From Parietichytrium sp. I65-24A (taxonomy: Eukaryota; Sar; Bigyra; Thraustochytrida; Thraustochytriidae), in contig BLSF01000015.1 of NCBI GenBank assembly GCA_012862575.1, forward strand, positions 53,005-117,004: a stretch of DNA of 64,000 bases. Direction: 5' to 3'. The position numbers and the translations under genes are program-made. Of the stretch, positions 30,496 to 41,563 are shown in pieces. Below the pieces are notes generated by a model. The model did no database searches and had not been told where the DNA came from. It was given only the letters and a program-made list of their open reading frames with translations. The stretch's first letter is position 1. Every line of letters begins with the position of its first letter.

Positions 30496-31554
30496 CTAAG
30501 CCAACACTTTGAGCAATGTGTCCCAAGACCCTGTCCCCAGAGCATTTCCCGAAGGGCTTGTCTGCAAGCAGCTTACACGGTTCTCGTGACACCTGAGCGG
30601 AAAGTGTTTGGCTTCTCTACTCGTCACATCCCAAGCCAGGCAGTTGAAGTCATCGTAGCCAGCGAAAAGCAGCCTGCCTGAAATCGAGAAATCAACAGCA
30701 GTAACTCCGCAAACGATGGAATCGGAGTGGTACGAATTAATCTCGCGGCACGCACGAATATCGAAGAGTTTACAGGTGGAATCATCCGACCCCGTGCCGA
30801 TGGCGTGGCCATCCGGGAAAAAGTTGACTGAGTTTACATCACTTTCATGACCTGTGAATGTCCACGTGCATTTGCTTGTGCGTGTGTCAAATAGCCTAGA
30901 GGTGTAATCTGTGGAGGCGGACGCGAAAACGTGAGGATCCTTTTTATTTATGGCCACTGACATAACATCGCCGTCGTGGTCCGTGAAGGTGTGAAGAATC
31001 TGGCCAGTTTCGACGTCCCACTGGATACAAGTTGAGTCGCCCGAAGACGAGATGAGCTGGCTTGGTCCGTTAAAGCGGCAGCAACTCAAGTAGCCCTCAT
31101 GAGCCGCGAGCTCCCGATGTGCTTTAGTCACCGAGAGCCCCCCTTCCGTGCCGAGTCTGTAAACGGAACAAATGTTGTCCAAACCGCCGCACGCCACGAG
31201 ATTATTTTCGCTCTGCTCGTATGCGCAGGTCATGACCCAGCTGCTGCGCAGAGGGATGGCCTGAACTTTGTTTGTCGTCGCACCGTTCCACACGATTAAT
31301 TTGCCATCCTGAGATGCGCTTACGAGGTGCTTACTATCTCCTGCCCAATGCATCGAATACACCTTCCCGAAATGCCCTTTCAAGATGCGCACAACCTTGG
31401 GCGCCTTGCCCGGATCCAGTGTGGACTGCGAACTCTTGCCGTCCCACCATCTGTCCACATCGTCAGCCTTGCCTTTCTTCTCCAGCTCTGCCTGCACCTG
31501 CGCGCGAAGCGACTCCACCTCATGTTTTAAGTCTGCATCTCCGTTCTGCATCAT
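30496..31554 (-). CDS. Heterotrimeric G-protein beta subunit
   Basis: 352 aa from the first of two adjacent ATGs (31554, 31551); animal G-beta is 340 aa. The N-terminal helix (DLKHEVESLRAQVQAELEKKG) is the G-gamma-binding segment. Seven WD repeats follow, with G-beta hallmarks: LKGHFGKVYSMHWAGDS, LVSASQDGKLIVWN, IPLRSSWVMTCAYE, ACGGLDNICSVY, SSSGDSTCIQWD, GHESDVNSVNFFPDG, LFAGYDDFNCLAWD, ENRVSCLQTSPSG and GTGSWDTLLKVL. It acts at the inner plasma membrane with G-gamma and G-alpha downstream of receptors. TGATGATAC, GCGTCCCAA and GCCAAGTT repeats lie in the 5' flank. The frame is open further upstream through those repeats, but the G-beta homology starts here. Confidence 0.93.
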   Translation of the reverse strand: MMQNGDADLKHEVESLRAQVQAELEKKGKADDVDRWWDGKSSQSTLDPGKAPKVVRILKGHFGKVYSMHWAGDSKHLVSASQDGKLIVWNGATTNKVQAIPLRSSWVMTCAYEQSENNLVACGGLDNICSVYRLGTEGGLSVTKAHRELAAHEGYLSCCRFNGPSQLISSSGDSTCIQWDVETGQILHTFTDHDGDVMSVAINKKDPHVFASASTDYTSRLFDTRTSKCTWTFTGHESDVNSVNFFPDGHAIGTGSDDSTCKLFDIRACREINSYHSDSIVCGVTAVDFSISGRLLFAGYDDFNCLAWDVTSREAKHFPLRCHENRVSCLQTSPSGNALGTGSWDTLLKVLA

Positions 31555-31643
31555 CTTCTTCCTTCTTTCTTCTCTTGCGCTCCAAACACACCACCCTTTA
31601 CACTTTCTACTCTCGCGATAATGAAAATGATGACAATGATGCC

Positions 31644-31903
31644 ACTGATGCACTGATGATACTGATGATACTGATGATATGTCCTTTTTCTGTTTCTCCC
31701 TCAGATTCTGTCTATATTCACTCTCACGACCTCCGCGCCGCGAGTTCCCCACACCTGCGCGCACGACCCCCACGCGTCCCACGCGTCCCAAGCGTCCCAA
31801 GCGTCCCACCCACAGGTATCGGGTTTCGCAGCGCGCGCGTACCCCCCCACCGCGTCCGTAACTGCTGTCCCCGCCAAGTTGCCAAGTTGCCAAGTCGCCA
31901 AGT
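31644..31903. repeat. Three tandem repeats in the 5' flank of the G-beta gene
   Basis: Separate arrays of TGATGATAC (31644-31680), GCGTCCCAA (31773-31809) and GCCAAGTT (31873-31903), all within 350 bp upstream of the start codon at 31554. Confidence 0.8.
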
Positions 31904-33547
31904 GTGGATGATGATGATCTCTGCCGTGATCAAGGCGGCCTGAGTGCGCGGCGTGCGTGGTGCGGCTGAGCTACCCCTGCGCGTACGCTGCGGGCGCGCT
32001 GTGGGAAAGGGTACGCGGACAGTTTCCCCTTCTTTCTACTGCGGGGACCGGCTATCCTCCTCTTAGCGACTATCAATCAGTGACTGGGTGGCCTTTTTTC
32101 CCTGCGTTTTTATCACCATTTTATGCTCTCTTTTTTCCCTCCTTTTTCCGCGCTTTTTGTCGCCTCTACCGACTTCGCCTACAGCTGCGCTAGCACCCTT
32201 CTCCCTTAGGGCCTTGCTATAGCGGAGTTGTAAGGTGAGGGCTACCGCGGAGAGTAGCGGAGCGTATGGCGTAGTGTATGCGCAGTCCCTGGCCGGCCTA
32301 GAATTGCCCTATGAAATTGAACTACCAGGGATAGACTGCTGCCTTAGCAGGTATTAGGGGAGAGAGTAGAGTCGACGAGAAATTAGAAGAGAAGAATTTA
32401 GATTGAATGGTTGCTTGTTAATATAGCTTGACCGTGGAGGAGGCAGTGCGAATCCGGGTATTGCTTTGCAGTTTTGTGTTTCGCTTTCATCAAAGGCAAT
32501 CTCTTGATCGTGATAATCGTGATTCGCTTTCACTGCCGTCAAAAGAAGAAGGAATCGCTTGCGTAATTAGTGAGTGAGTAGGGCATGGGAAAATATGGCA
32601 AGGGAAATTGCGCCTCACCCGCTGTCAAAGCCTCCGAGATGGATGGGAAAACGATTGACTTTCTTTCGCATGAACATGAACTCGATATTCACAACTAGAC
32701 ATACAAAAGTCGAATTTCAAAATTCAAAAGGAATCGCGCGCCCTGTTAATTTGAAAACGATCTTGGACGTTTCAAACTGCTAGCAGACGCTATGTGCTAT
32801 TAGTTGGAAACCTCGTACTGTTCTGTTCCTCTTTACCTTGGACCTCACAGTCGACAATTCATTTTCTCTTCTTTTTGTTTCGTATCATGACAAAAAGTCC
32901 AGAACTCTTCTCTGATTTTGTTCATTCAAAGAACCAAAAATAGATGACAAATATTTCATTCTTTCAGAGTTGTTTGTTTGTTCCCAAAATCCTTTTTCCT
33001 GAGTCAAAACCGAACGTTACTTCTGGCCACGGCACCGTAACATAAACATTAACCAGCCTTACTAATCAACCGCCTTGTTTCTAGGCGTTCTTCTTTCTCG
33101 GATCTTACTCGCTCGACTAAGCACTGCGAACGGCGGATCCTATCGCCGGAGCTATCTCATGGAGTAGAACATTGCTAAGGCGCTTTCCTATCGGACCACT
33201 AGAACCATCGAAGATACACAGTGGGGACGGTAGCCCTTACACACCTTAAACACTAGCCTCTCCATCGTCCGGAGAGGATTCGTTCGTCCTCTATTCAGCC
33301 GCCCTCCCAACCTCACTGCTACCTCAACAACTATCAAACCGCCTACGACCCCCAGACTCCTACCCCTCTCCATAACCACGCCAATAGGAAGCAGTTGCAG
33401 AAGCTAGAAAGGCAGATTTAACAGAGAGAGAAAGATAGAGAGCAGAGAAAGACCAGTGAGGAGAGCGCTCTGTGCATCGCAAATTCGCGGTGTCCGCGCG
33501 GGATCAGGCAGGGGGCCGAGGTACTAGGCACTTGTGAGTGGTCGCTA

Positions 33548-33788
33548 GTCACTGGGCACTGGACACTGGGCACTGGACACTAGGCACTAGCTGCGGCGCT
33601 CGGAGGTGCAATCGCTTTCAAGCCACATATAACAACTCTGTGGCGCAATAGCTCATCAACTCATCAACACATCAGCTCATCAACTCATCAACTCATCAGC
33701 TCGTTAGCTCGTTAGCTCGGTGCCGTTGTAGTTGTAGGTGTAGTTGCGGTTGTATTTGGATTTGCATTTGGATTTGCATTTGCATTTG
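33548..33788. repeat. Three tandem repeats in the 5' flank of the Tubby gene
   Basis: CACTGGGCACTGGA-type (33548-33590), CTCATCAA with CTCGTTAG (33651-33719) and GGATTTGCATTT (33727-33788). The last ends about 30 bases before the ATG at 33820. Confidence 0.85.
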
Positions 33789-33819
33789 GTGAGGAGATTG
33801 TGTGCGAGTCTTTGGGAAA

Positions 33820-36033
33820 ATGGCGACGCTAAAGGTGGGGGAGAACTACCTTATGGACGATGACTTTTACGGTGAAACGGAAGGCGAGCTGACGGCTTTG
33901 AAAGGCAACGTGGTCACCGTGCTGGAGGCGGAAGACAAGGACAACTCTGGATGGGTGTTCGTGGCGCTGGGCGATAAGGAAGGCTATGTGCCCAGCGACT
34001 TTCTCGTGGAGGACAAGCCCTTGAAGTACGAGCAGCAGCAGCAGCAGCCATCGTATCAGCAGCAGCAACAACAACAGCAGCAGCAGCAGCCACCGTCCAT
34101 TCAGTCTTTTGGCTCTTCCAGCGGCCCGCCACCGGCTCTCGGAGCCCCGCCGCCGCCACCACCACCACCTTCTGCGGCGAGCACTTACTCGGCGGATGCG
34201 GTGTCGTACAACCCAGCAATGGCAGGGTCGCTAGGGTCGTCAGACACGGCGAGCTACGCGAGCACGTCCACTCAGCAGTATTACTCACAGGGAAGCGGTG
34301 TGCCTCCGCCTGCTCTTGGAGGAAGCATGAGGAGCGTCGGTGGGTCGTCGTCTGTCGGATACGGGGCCCCGGTCGCACCACCATCGTACCAGAGCCAGTC
34401 ATCCAGCGGACAGTATTCTCAGTACCAGAACCAACCGCCGCCCCCGTCGGCGAGCGCCGTGAGAGCCCCTTCAGCCGCAGATAACGAGCAGTTCCGCGCC
34501 GAGCAGCGCCTGATTTCGATCGAGATGTGGCAATTTCGCGAGGAGCTTTTGGGGAATGCGCAACCTCCAGATCCGCCCACAAGAAGGTGGTTCTACCGCG
34601 ACTTCTTCAACGACATGCAAGGCCCTTTCAACTCGGAGGAGATGCGCGAGCGGCTGGCGAAGGAATACGTTAAAGCCGACTCCACCGTTGCCATGGAAAT
34701 CGGGACTGGAGAGTTTTCAAAATACGAGGAGGAAACGCTGAAGGACCTCTTTCAATCCCCGGAAGCTGCTTTCGTGGAAAACCCACGCCTAACCAAGATC
34801 GGGGGCCGCTCCTGGTACTTTTTGGGAAAGGATGGCAAGGAGGTAGGGCCCTTTTCGAACGATCAAATGAAGGCCTGGTTCGACGCTGGCTACTTTGGTG
34901 GAGATTCCCTTGTACGCCTCGCCAATGGTAGAAGCACGCTCACCCCGCTCAAGGATGTTTACGCCGATCCTGGCAACTCGTTTCACGCACCTCCTAACCT
35001 TCCGCAGCCGGATCTCATGGCGTTCCCTGGCCACCGGACAGCCGTGCTTGTGAGAAACCCGCAGATGAAAAAACGCCCTTCTCATCAACCAGACACGGAG
35101 GACACTGAAAAGGTCCAAGTGGAGTTTGACACGCCTGCTCCGCCTCCACAGAGTGCGGCACAGGCAGTCAGCGATACTCCAAAACGGAACCCTGATCAAG
35201 TTGTGTATGGCAGCGGGTTTCCAAAATATGCCGGCATCCCTTCCCCACACAATCTCAAGCATAACGTGTACTCTTCGATGCTGTACACCTTCGTTACCCG
35301 GCCGTTGCACCCGGACGCAGGTACTGTGCAAATGTACATCCGCAGAGACATTGACGGCAGCCACATCAACTTTAACAAGTATGTGCTGTTTCTGGAGGCA
35401 ACAAATACGCCAATCATGGCTGCCTTCCGCCATCACCACAACATTCACAACTACTTTGACATTAAGCTGTCCACCACCGGAAAGCTTCAGGACAACGCTC
35501 GCGGTCTCACCATTGCCAATCTTGAGCTCAACTTCATTGGCACCACGTTCTTGCTCCACAACAACGTCCCTGGGCACCAAGGCACATCCCGCGACCTGTG
35601 CTGCGTCACCTACGAGCGCAACCGCGTGAGCAACAAGGGTCCACGCAAAATGAAGGTGGGAGTACCAACGGTGCGTGATGACAAGCCTGAATTCGTGGAG
35701 TGGAAGCACGAGGGTATCAAGAACTCGCCGATGGTCAACGCGCTCAAGTCCATCACCACCAAGGACTTGCTGCCTCTGCTGAATAAGCCTCCACGCTGGA
35801 ACGAAAAGAAGAAGGCTTACATGTTAGATTTCAAGGGTCGTGTGACGAGATCGTCGGTCAAGAACTTTCAGCTCGTTGACGCAATTAAAGACCCTGACCA
35901 CAAGTCCATCCTACTGCAGCACGGCCGCGTGGGCGTCAACAGATTCACCTTGGACGTTCAACATCCGCTCTCAATCGTCCAAGGCTTTGCGATTGCTCTT
36001 AGCTCTCTGCACTCCAAAAAAGGGGTCGATTAA
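33820..36033 (+). CDS. SH3-GYF-GYF-Tubby adaptor protein
   Basis: 737 aa from the ATG at 33820. Residues 1-62 form an SH3 domain (GELTALKGNVVTVLE, GWVFVALGDKEGYVPSDFL). A polyglutamine stretch and Pro/Ser/Tyr-rich linker follow. Two GYF-like domains lie at about 255-310 (RWFYRDFFNDMQGPFNSEEM) and 329-375 (SWYFLGKDGKEVGPFSNDQM, then WFDAGYFGGDSLVR). The C-terminal 270 residues are a complete Tubby domain (MYIRRD, LEATNTPIMAAFRH; then MLDFKGRVTRSSVKNFQL, HGRVGVNRFTLDV and the family terminus GFAIALSSLHSKK). Tubby domains bind phosphoinositides and load receptors into cilia; SH3 and GYF both bind proline-rich peptides. I know of no protein with this combination. Lies between the G-beta gene and the LRR-IQ-WW gene. 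Confidence 0.9.
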   Translation: MATLKVGENYLMDDDFYGETEGELTALKGNVVTVLEAEDKDNSGWVFVALGDKEGYVPSDFLVEDKPLKYEQQQQQPSYQQQQQQQQQQQPPSIQSFGSSSGPPPALGAPPPPPPPPSAASTYSADAVSYNPAMAGSLGSSDTASYASTSTQQYYSQGSGVPPPALGGSMRSVGGSSSVGYGAPVAPPSYQSQSSSGQYSQYQNQPPPPSASAVRAPSAADNEQFRAEQRLISIEMWQFREELLGNAQPPDPPTRRWFYRDFFNDMQGPFNSEEMRERLAKEYVKADSTVAMEIGTGEFSKYEEETLKDLFQSPEAAFVENPRLTKIGGRSWYFLGKDGKEVGPFSNDQMKAWFDAGYFGGDSLVRLANGRSTLTPLKDVYADPGNSFHAPPNLPQPDLMAFPGHRTAVLVRNPQMKKRPSHQPDTEDTEKVQVEFDTPAPPPQSAAQAVSDTPKRNPDQVVYGSGFPKYAGIPSPHNLKHNVYSSMLYTFVTRPLHPDAGTVQMYIRRDIDGSHINFNKYVLFLEATNTPIMAAFRHHHNIHNYFDIKLSTTGKLQDNARGLTIANLELNFIGTTFLLHNNVPGHQGTSRDLCCVTYERNRVSNKGPRKMKVGVPTVRDDKPEFVEWKHEGIKNSPMVNALKSITTKDLLPLLNKPPRWNEKKKAYMLDFKGRVTRSSVKNFQLVDAIKDPDHKSILLQHGRVGVNRFTLDVQHPLSIVQGFAIALSSLHSKKGVD

Positions 36034-36346
36034 CACTGTCCCGTTTCCCCTTGGCCCTCAGGGGAAAAGGGGGAAAATATACTCTTCCTTTTTCCGTTTT
36101 GAATTTGCTTTTAGAATAGAAATCTAATTCACAGTCAATCAAACGGGCTTGGCTGCCTGTCCAGTGCATACAGACCACACCCTTGTTCAGAAATCGTCCC
36201 AGTTTTGTCTCTCGTGCTGGGCATTTGCCAAGTTTGCTCGAGAAGCTTTGTGGACAAAAATTTTCTTTTTCCAATCGAAACGAAGATTTTGAAATCAATT
36301 TTTTTTTTGCCGTTGATAGTAATGCTCAGAATTCACACTTGTTTTG
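36034..36346. other. Convergent intergenic region
   Basis: 3' flanks of the Tubby and LRR-IQ-WW genes. AT-rich, with a T run at 36299-36307. No gene. Confidence 0.6.
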
Positions 36347-39300
36347 TCACTCTTCTACTCGAGTGATGACCAGTTTCCTCAATCGGCCGAAGCCATGTTG
36401 AACTGAGTCCAAGTCCAGCTTGTCGCATTCCTCAATAACCATCTCTCGCTCTTGTGGACGCAGAGCTGGAGTACTAAGCTCCAGGAGGTCAAGACGGTTC
36501 TCTTTGAATTCGATGAGCCATTTTGCAATTCCCGCGACATCAGACCAATCTGATGGTGGCTCAAGCGCTGCAACACCTTCGTCTTCCCCAATATTGAAAG
36601 AGAGGCTCTCAATGAGCTCCTGCTCCGACGTGCTTTCGATCTTTCTGCTGCTCTCCAAAGACGACAAGGTGTCAGATGAGAGCTCCGACGGTTTTTGGTA
36701 CGTGGACTCGGAGGTTGCGCTGTTATAATAGTATGGAACACCCACGTCGTCAAAGTGCATGGTCCAGCTGCTCTCGCCCGCCAAACTTGAGGCATCAAAG
36801 TCCACCGGGCGATCATGTTGCACGCGGCCGTCATAATTTTCGTACACCATTGCGCCTGATGACGGATCAGGGTACTTGAACCATCCATTCATGCCTTCTT
36901 CGAACCCTTCCCATCTAGGTGTCTTGAAGCCGTCTGGTCTCATAAACTGCGACTCTCCGGTGTTATCGCAAAAGTAGTATTCACGCCCATTCTCGTCATC
37001 GAAGAATTTGCGCCACACTAGTTCGCGAGGAGTGTAATAGTCTGGTGGCCTTTGGTACTGCGACTCTCGTGTGACGTAGTTGTCTGCAGATTACACCCTG
37101 TTAGTAAAGTTGTATCATTTTGCTCGTGTTGCTCCCTTTCTCAACGCCAACTTACAAAAGTAGTCCTGCCCAGTAGAATCGTCAAAATATTTGCTCCAAG
37201 GCGAGTTCCTGCGCCTTTCCTCCTCCGCCTCGATCTCTTCTCGTGGAGTGCAGTACTCGGCAGGCCGCTCAAATGTGGAGATTCCTGTCACATCGTTGAA
37301 GTAGAACGCTTTTTGATTGTTGTCGAAACTCTTGACCCACGCCGCGTTGACCTTTCTCGTCTTCAAGCCCTCGGCATCAAGTAAGCAATCTGGGCAACTG
37401 TAAGTCGACTCTCCCGTCTTGTGATTGTGATAATAAGTCACTTTGTACGTCTCATCAAAGTACTCCTTCCAGCAATCTTCTTCGCGCGGCGACTCATAAC
37501 CCTTTGGCCTGTCAAAACGCACGCGACGCTTGATGACGTCGACGAACACCTCGCAGTCATTTTCATAGTCCCACATTTTCCGCCACCGCTTGGACTTGGA
37601 TGCGTCGTCATGTGCTTCTGCTCGGTCAGTGTGTTCATTTTCGATGCCATCTTCTCCCTGGTCACTGTCTTCACCATCGTCATCTTCGTCATCGTCCTCC
37701 GCTTCGCCATCACTGTCACCTTCTTCCATGGGTTCTTTGGGTTTCCGGGTTTTCAGTTTTTCCAAAGACGGGTCTAAGCCGGGGATGCCTGACGTCACCG
37801 CCTCTCCTTTCTCAGCTTGCTCGGCTCGCTTTATGCGATGCCATCCCAGTCTATCGTCCTGTTCGATCTCAGTCGGCCAAACTGAAGGCCATTCACCATC
37901 GCCATAATCAATGCGCTTCCCATACGCATCGTAGAGAGCACGATACGTGTGAGTTTTTCGGTTCCCTCCAAAGTGCACTTCGCCCCAGCATTTCTCACAA
38001 TAGTATTCTACACACGAGCCACACTCTACCAATGCATCTTTTTCGTCGCAGTTTGTACACGCGGGCTTGGCCATCAGATCTAGAAGATCCTGGGGCATCC
38101 GCCAACGCACTTCTCCTGTGTCCTGATTATAGTAAAATACTCTGTCTTGCTCATAGTCAAACATTTCTTTCCACCTGCGCATCTTCTCCTCTTTAAAGAT
38201 CTTGGCTCTCCGGCGACCCACCTTGCCTCGAAACACCCGCTGAACATAGGTCGCGGCCCAAGACTCGAGGTCTTTCTGTCGAAGCTCGATATCCATCTTT
38301 TCTGAGCGGAGAACGGACACAGCTGTGGCTGCTTTCTTCTTTCGAAATAAGCACTGCATCTTTTCGGCAGCAGCGCGGCGTTCCTCCAGCTCAGCCAGCT
38401 TGGCAAGCTTGAGCAGGTGCACGGACGTCTTGCCCTGCTTAGCTCTCCACGCAGACTGCACCATCGTTGCTGCCCTTGAGAGTTCGTGCTGACGTCTGGC
38501 TTGCCGAAGTAGATGGGTTGAGTAGGAGCCTTTCTTTGCGCGCCACATGCTCTGAACCCTGATGGCAGAAAGCTCTTGCTTTACATGCCAATCTTGCTTG
38601 CGTTGAAGCTTCCTTCTCGCCATTCTACCCCTAGCCGCTTTTTGCATTAAAAGAGCAGCCTGCTCCTTCTTGTCCGTCTCGATTTGCGCGAGTTTGACTC
38701 TCGCTGCGGCTTCCTTGCGAGCTTGTCTGCCGCGAAATAGTCCCTGCAACTTGTTCGCAGCTTGCTCTTTCTCTGCCTGACGAGCAAACCAAATGGCTTT
38801 TTGGAGAGTAAATTTTCGGCGCCCATCAATCCCTCTCCAAAGACGTTGCAGTTTGATCGCAGCCTTTTCGCACTGGGCAATGTATTCCCTTCTAGCGCGC
38901 TTCGCAGCTGACAGAATGTCCCTGCTCAGCTTGCCTCTCCAACGTGTCTGAATATACAACGCTGCTCGCTCGCATTGCATCAAGTAAACCCTTTCACGCT
39001 CTTGTTCCGCTCGCCTTCTGGCACGCCGGGAACGGAATGCACATTGCAATTTAATCGCAGAGTCCCTTTCCAGATCGCGTTGAAGGCGCTTCATAATTGC
39101 ATACCGCCTGGCTACCCTGCCACGCCAGTACGATTGGAGCTTGCGAGCCGTCCACTGCTTTAATCGCTCCTCCCGCCTCACAGCCGCGTCGCGGCGCGCT
39201 ACTTTCGATCGATAGGTGTTTTGGATTAGTATTGCTGCTTTCCATACGGACCCATATTCGTCGATGAAACGCATGTGCTCGCACTGCTTCACTGGCCGGA

Positions 39301-41563
39301 ACCCAAATAGTTCGCAATCGTTCTGGAATTCGACGTACTTCCAGCCCCCGCTCAGAGCTTGCATCCCGCGAACGCTTACCCCTTGGCAGCCCTTCACGTT
39401 CAGGTACATGAGCGACTTTTGAGCTTGCTCGAGCCAAGCGAGCCCGGTTTCGCTGACTGCCACACAACCTCCAAGATCCAGACGCGCAAGTCCTGGCTCG
39501 AACCCGGCTTCTGAAATTGCTAGAAGCGCGAGATCGTTGATCTCTTTACAGGAATTCAAATTCAAGGTTCGCAACGACTTGGCCTTGGGGCCCCGGCAAA
39601 GAGAAGTCACTCCGCGCGTTGTAATCGCTGAACAACAGGAAAGATTCAAGACTCTGATGGAATCACAATGACGGCCAACAAGCTGCAGCAGCTTGTCACG
39701 CACATTCTCACAATGAGAGACATTCAATACCTGTAATGCAGCACCTGTCGGACCTTTGAGCAGGGGTTGCAGAGCCAGCGCGCTAATAGTTGGTAAACGG
39801 CTCAAGGATAAGGTCTTGAACGGTCTGCCATATTTTAGAGATTTCAGCTCTGTAAGAGGGTCTTCGCCATGCGCAAAGTCTCGAAGAACCCTTTGCCCGA
39901 CTTGAAAACAACCGTTGAGAACCATTTCGTCGATCTCCTTGGACACCGAGGCAAGGTATTGCAGCCCTTGCACTCCAAAATCCCTATTAACTCCGTCTGT
40001 GAGGAGATAGATGGAGCTACAGTTCAAGTGTTTTAGCTTTGGACAACCCTCTCCAAGTGCGCGGATCCCCACGTCAGTGACCTCCTTCACACCGCTCAAG
40101 TCCAAGTAGCGCAAGTCGGGACAGCCTTCGCTTAGACCGCGCAAGGCGACGTCTGTCAACTGAAAGCACTTGGACAATGACAGGGTTTCCAGGGAGTGGC
40201 AACCGGATCCTAACCAGCAAATCCCAACGTCTGTGAGCAGCTCGTTCCCTGATAATATTAAAGTCGTTAGTGCTGGGCATCTCTCTGCGAGGGAAAGAAG
40301 GCAAACATCCGTGATTTTATGCTTGAGCTTTGTCCTGGTCAGATCAAGATATTCCAAGGCACCGCAGTGTTCAGAAATAGCAAGCACTCCTACATCGGAT
40401 ACCTCCCGGCAGTGTGCGAGATTTATTTTTTCAAGCTTCCTACATCGATTGGCAAATGTGCGAAGCGTGTCGTCGCTCACCTTGTAACTCTCGGAGAGAT
40501 CAATCTCCCGCAGTTCGGGAAGCCCAGTGGCTATTCTCTTCAAGAGCCACTCTTCGCTCGCGGGGCAGTTCCGCATCTTGAGCACCTTCAAGCGGCTGCA
40601 GCACTCTCCAACCGTGATGAGCCCGGAGCCTTGTATTTCTGGACAGTTGGAGATATTGAGTTCTTCCAAAAGCGTATTTTGCTTGGCAAGAGCGCGCAGC
40701 GAGGTGTCCGTGATCCTGGAGCACCCCTCAAAGTTGATCCTCCGAAGCGAAGTGCATCCAAATGCCAGGGACAGTACCCCGCTGTCCGTCACCTGCGTTG
40801 CGAACGGAATAATTAGCGCCCGGATGCCGTGAAAAGGTATAATTAGCTGCCCCGCGCCTTTGTTTCCTTCCGATGCCTCACCTGCTCCACCGTCAGCACT
40901 TGCAGGTGGCATGAGCGACCGTAGCATTTCCAGCGCGCCAACTTTTTGGCGCATCGCTGCGTTGTTAATCTGTGCACCCGCAGGCACCCCGGACTTGATT
41001 CTCCTCTCGTTGCTTTCCGCGACTCGCTTAAGGCATTGATCGTCCACCAGCGGGCTCCACACCTCTAGCTCCACGTCTTCCACCTCGAGAATCTGCGATG
41101 GAACGCTGGAAAGCGACATGCCAGCTGCTTCTTGAGCCCGTCGCAGCACGCTGGTCATAAGCGCCTGCGGCCGCCGCCCATCTTTGGGGCTCGCATTCAG
41201 CTGCACAGCTTCTTCCGCGGGATCTTCATTATCTCCGCGGCCGAGATGCCGGCCGGCAGCATTTCCCAACGCATTCGGCAGCGAGCTCTGCAGCAATGTT
41301 TCCGGCGCCAATGCATCTGACGCATCTGATGCATCTAACGCATCTAACGCATCTGCAGACTGCACATGTTCTCTCTCCCTGTTGATCTCCCTCTCCCTCT
41401 CCCGCCGCTGCTCCTGCCATTCTCGCACTTGCTCCTCCTCGTGCTTGGCTCGCTCACGAACCAGTTTCGGGTCTGCTGCTGTTCTGAACCGAGCAATGCC
41501 CACGTCAATCTGATCTCTCCTGCCTGGCCGCGGCCTCTTCGACCGCCGCTGCGGCATCGCCAT
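36347..41563 (-). CDS. LRR-IQ-WW-B-box scaffold protein (2 exons)
   Basis: Exon 1 is 41563-37156 and exon 2 is 37083-36347; splicing out 72 bp restores one frame of 1714 aa. Order: a low-complexity N terminus with a DALDASDA repeat; cysteine-containing LRRs of the AMN1/F-box-LRR type at about 240-755 (CPDLRYLDLSGVKEVTDVGI); about ten IQ calmodulin-binding motifs at 775-1120 (AIKLQCAFRSRRARR, KLQRLWRGIDGRR); a WW-like unit (VFYYNQDTGEVRWRMP); a B-box-like zinc finger at about 1166-1204 (CTNCDEKDALVECGSC...CEKCWGEVHFGG); an acidic linker; and seven more WW-like units to about 1640. The splice falls inside one WW unit and completes it (GQDYF|YNYVTRESQYQRP), which supports the intron. Similar proteins occur, from memory, in oomycetes and other flagellate protists. 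Probably a calmodulin-regulated cytoskeletal or flagellar scaffold; function not established. Confidence 0.88.
37084..37155 (-). other. 72-bp intron in the LRR-IQ-WW gene
   Basis: Donor GTAAGT at 37155, acceptor CTGCAG ending at 37084, and a perfect TACTAAC branch site at 37106-37100, about 16 bases before the acceptor. Without splicing, exon 1 runs into a stop 15 codons later in the middle of a WW unit. With splicing the WW series continues in frame. Confidence 0.88.
41312..41355 (-). repeat. Coding 9-bp-type repeat in the LRR-IQ-WW gene (DALDASDA)
   Basis: Units like GATGCGTTA and GATGCATCA (minus strand) encode an Asp-Ala-Leu/Ser repeat near residue 75, outside any domain. Confidence 0.8.

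Larger units (their letters stand above)
31555..33819. other. Divergent intergenic region (G-beta / Tubby gene), repeat-rich
   Basis: 2.3 kb without a convincing gene. The G-beta side has TGATGATAC units (31644-31680), GCGTCCCAA units (31773-31809) and GCCAAGTT units (31873-31903). The centre is unremarkable. The stretch 33180-33400 is pyrimidine-rich with CTA motifs. The Tubby side has three different repeats in a row: CACTGGGCACTGGA (33548-33590), CTCATCAA/CTCGTTAG (33651-33719) and GGATTTGCATTT (33727-33788). Confidence 0.6.
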
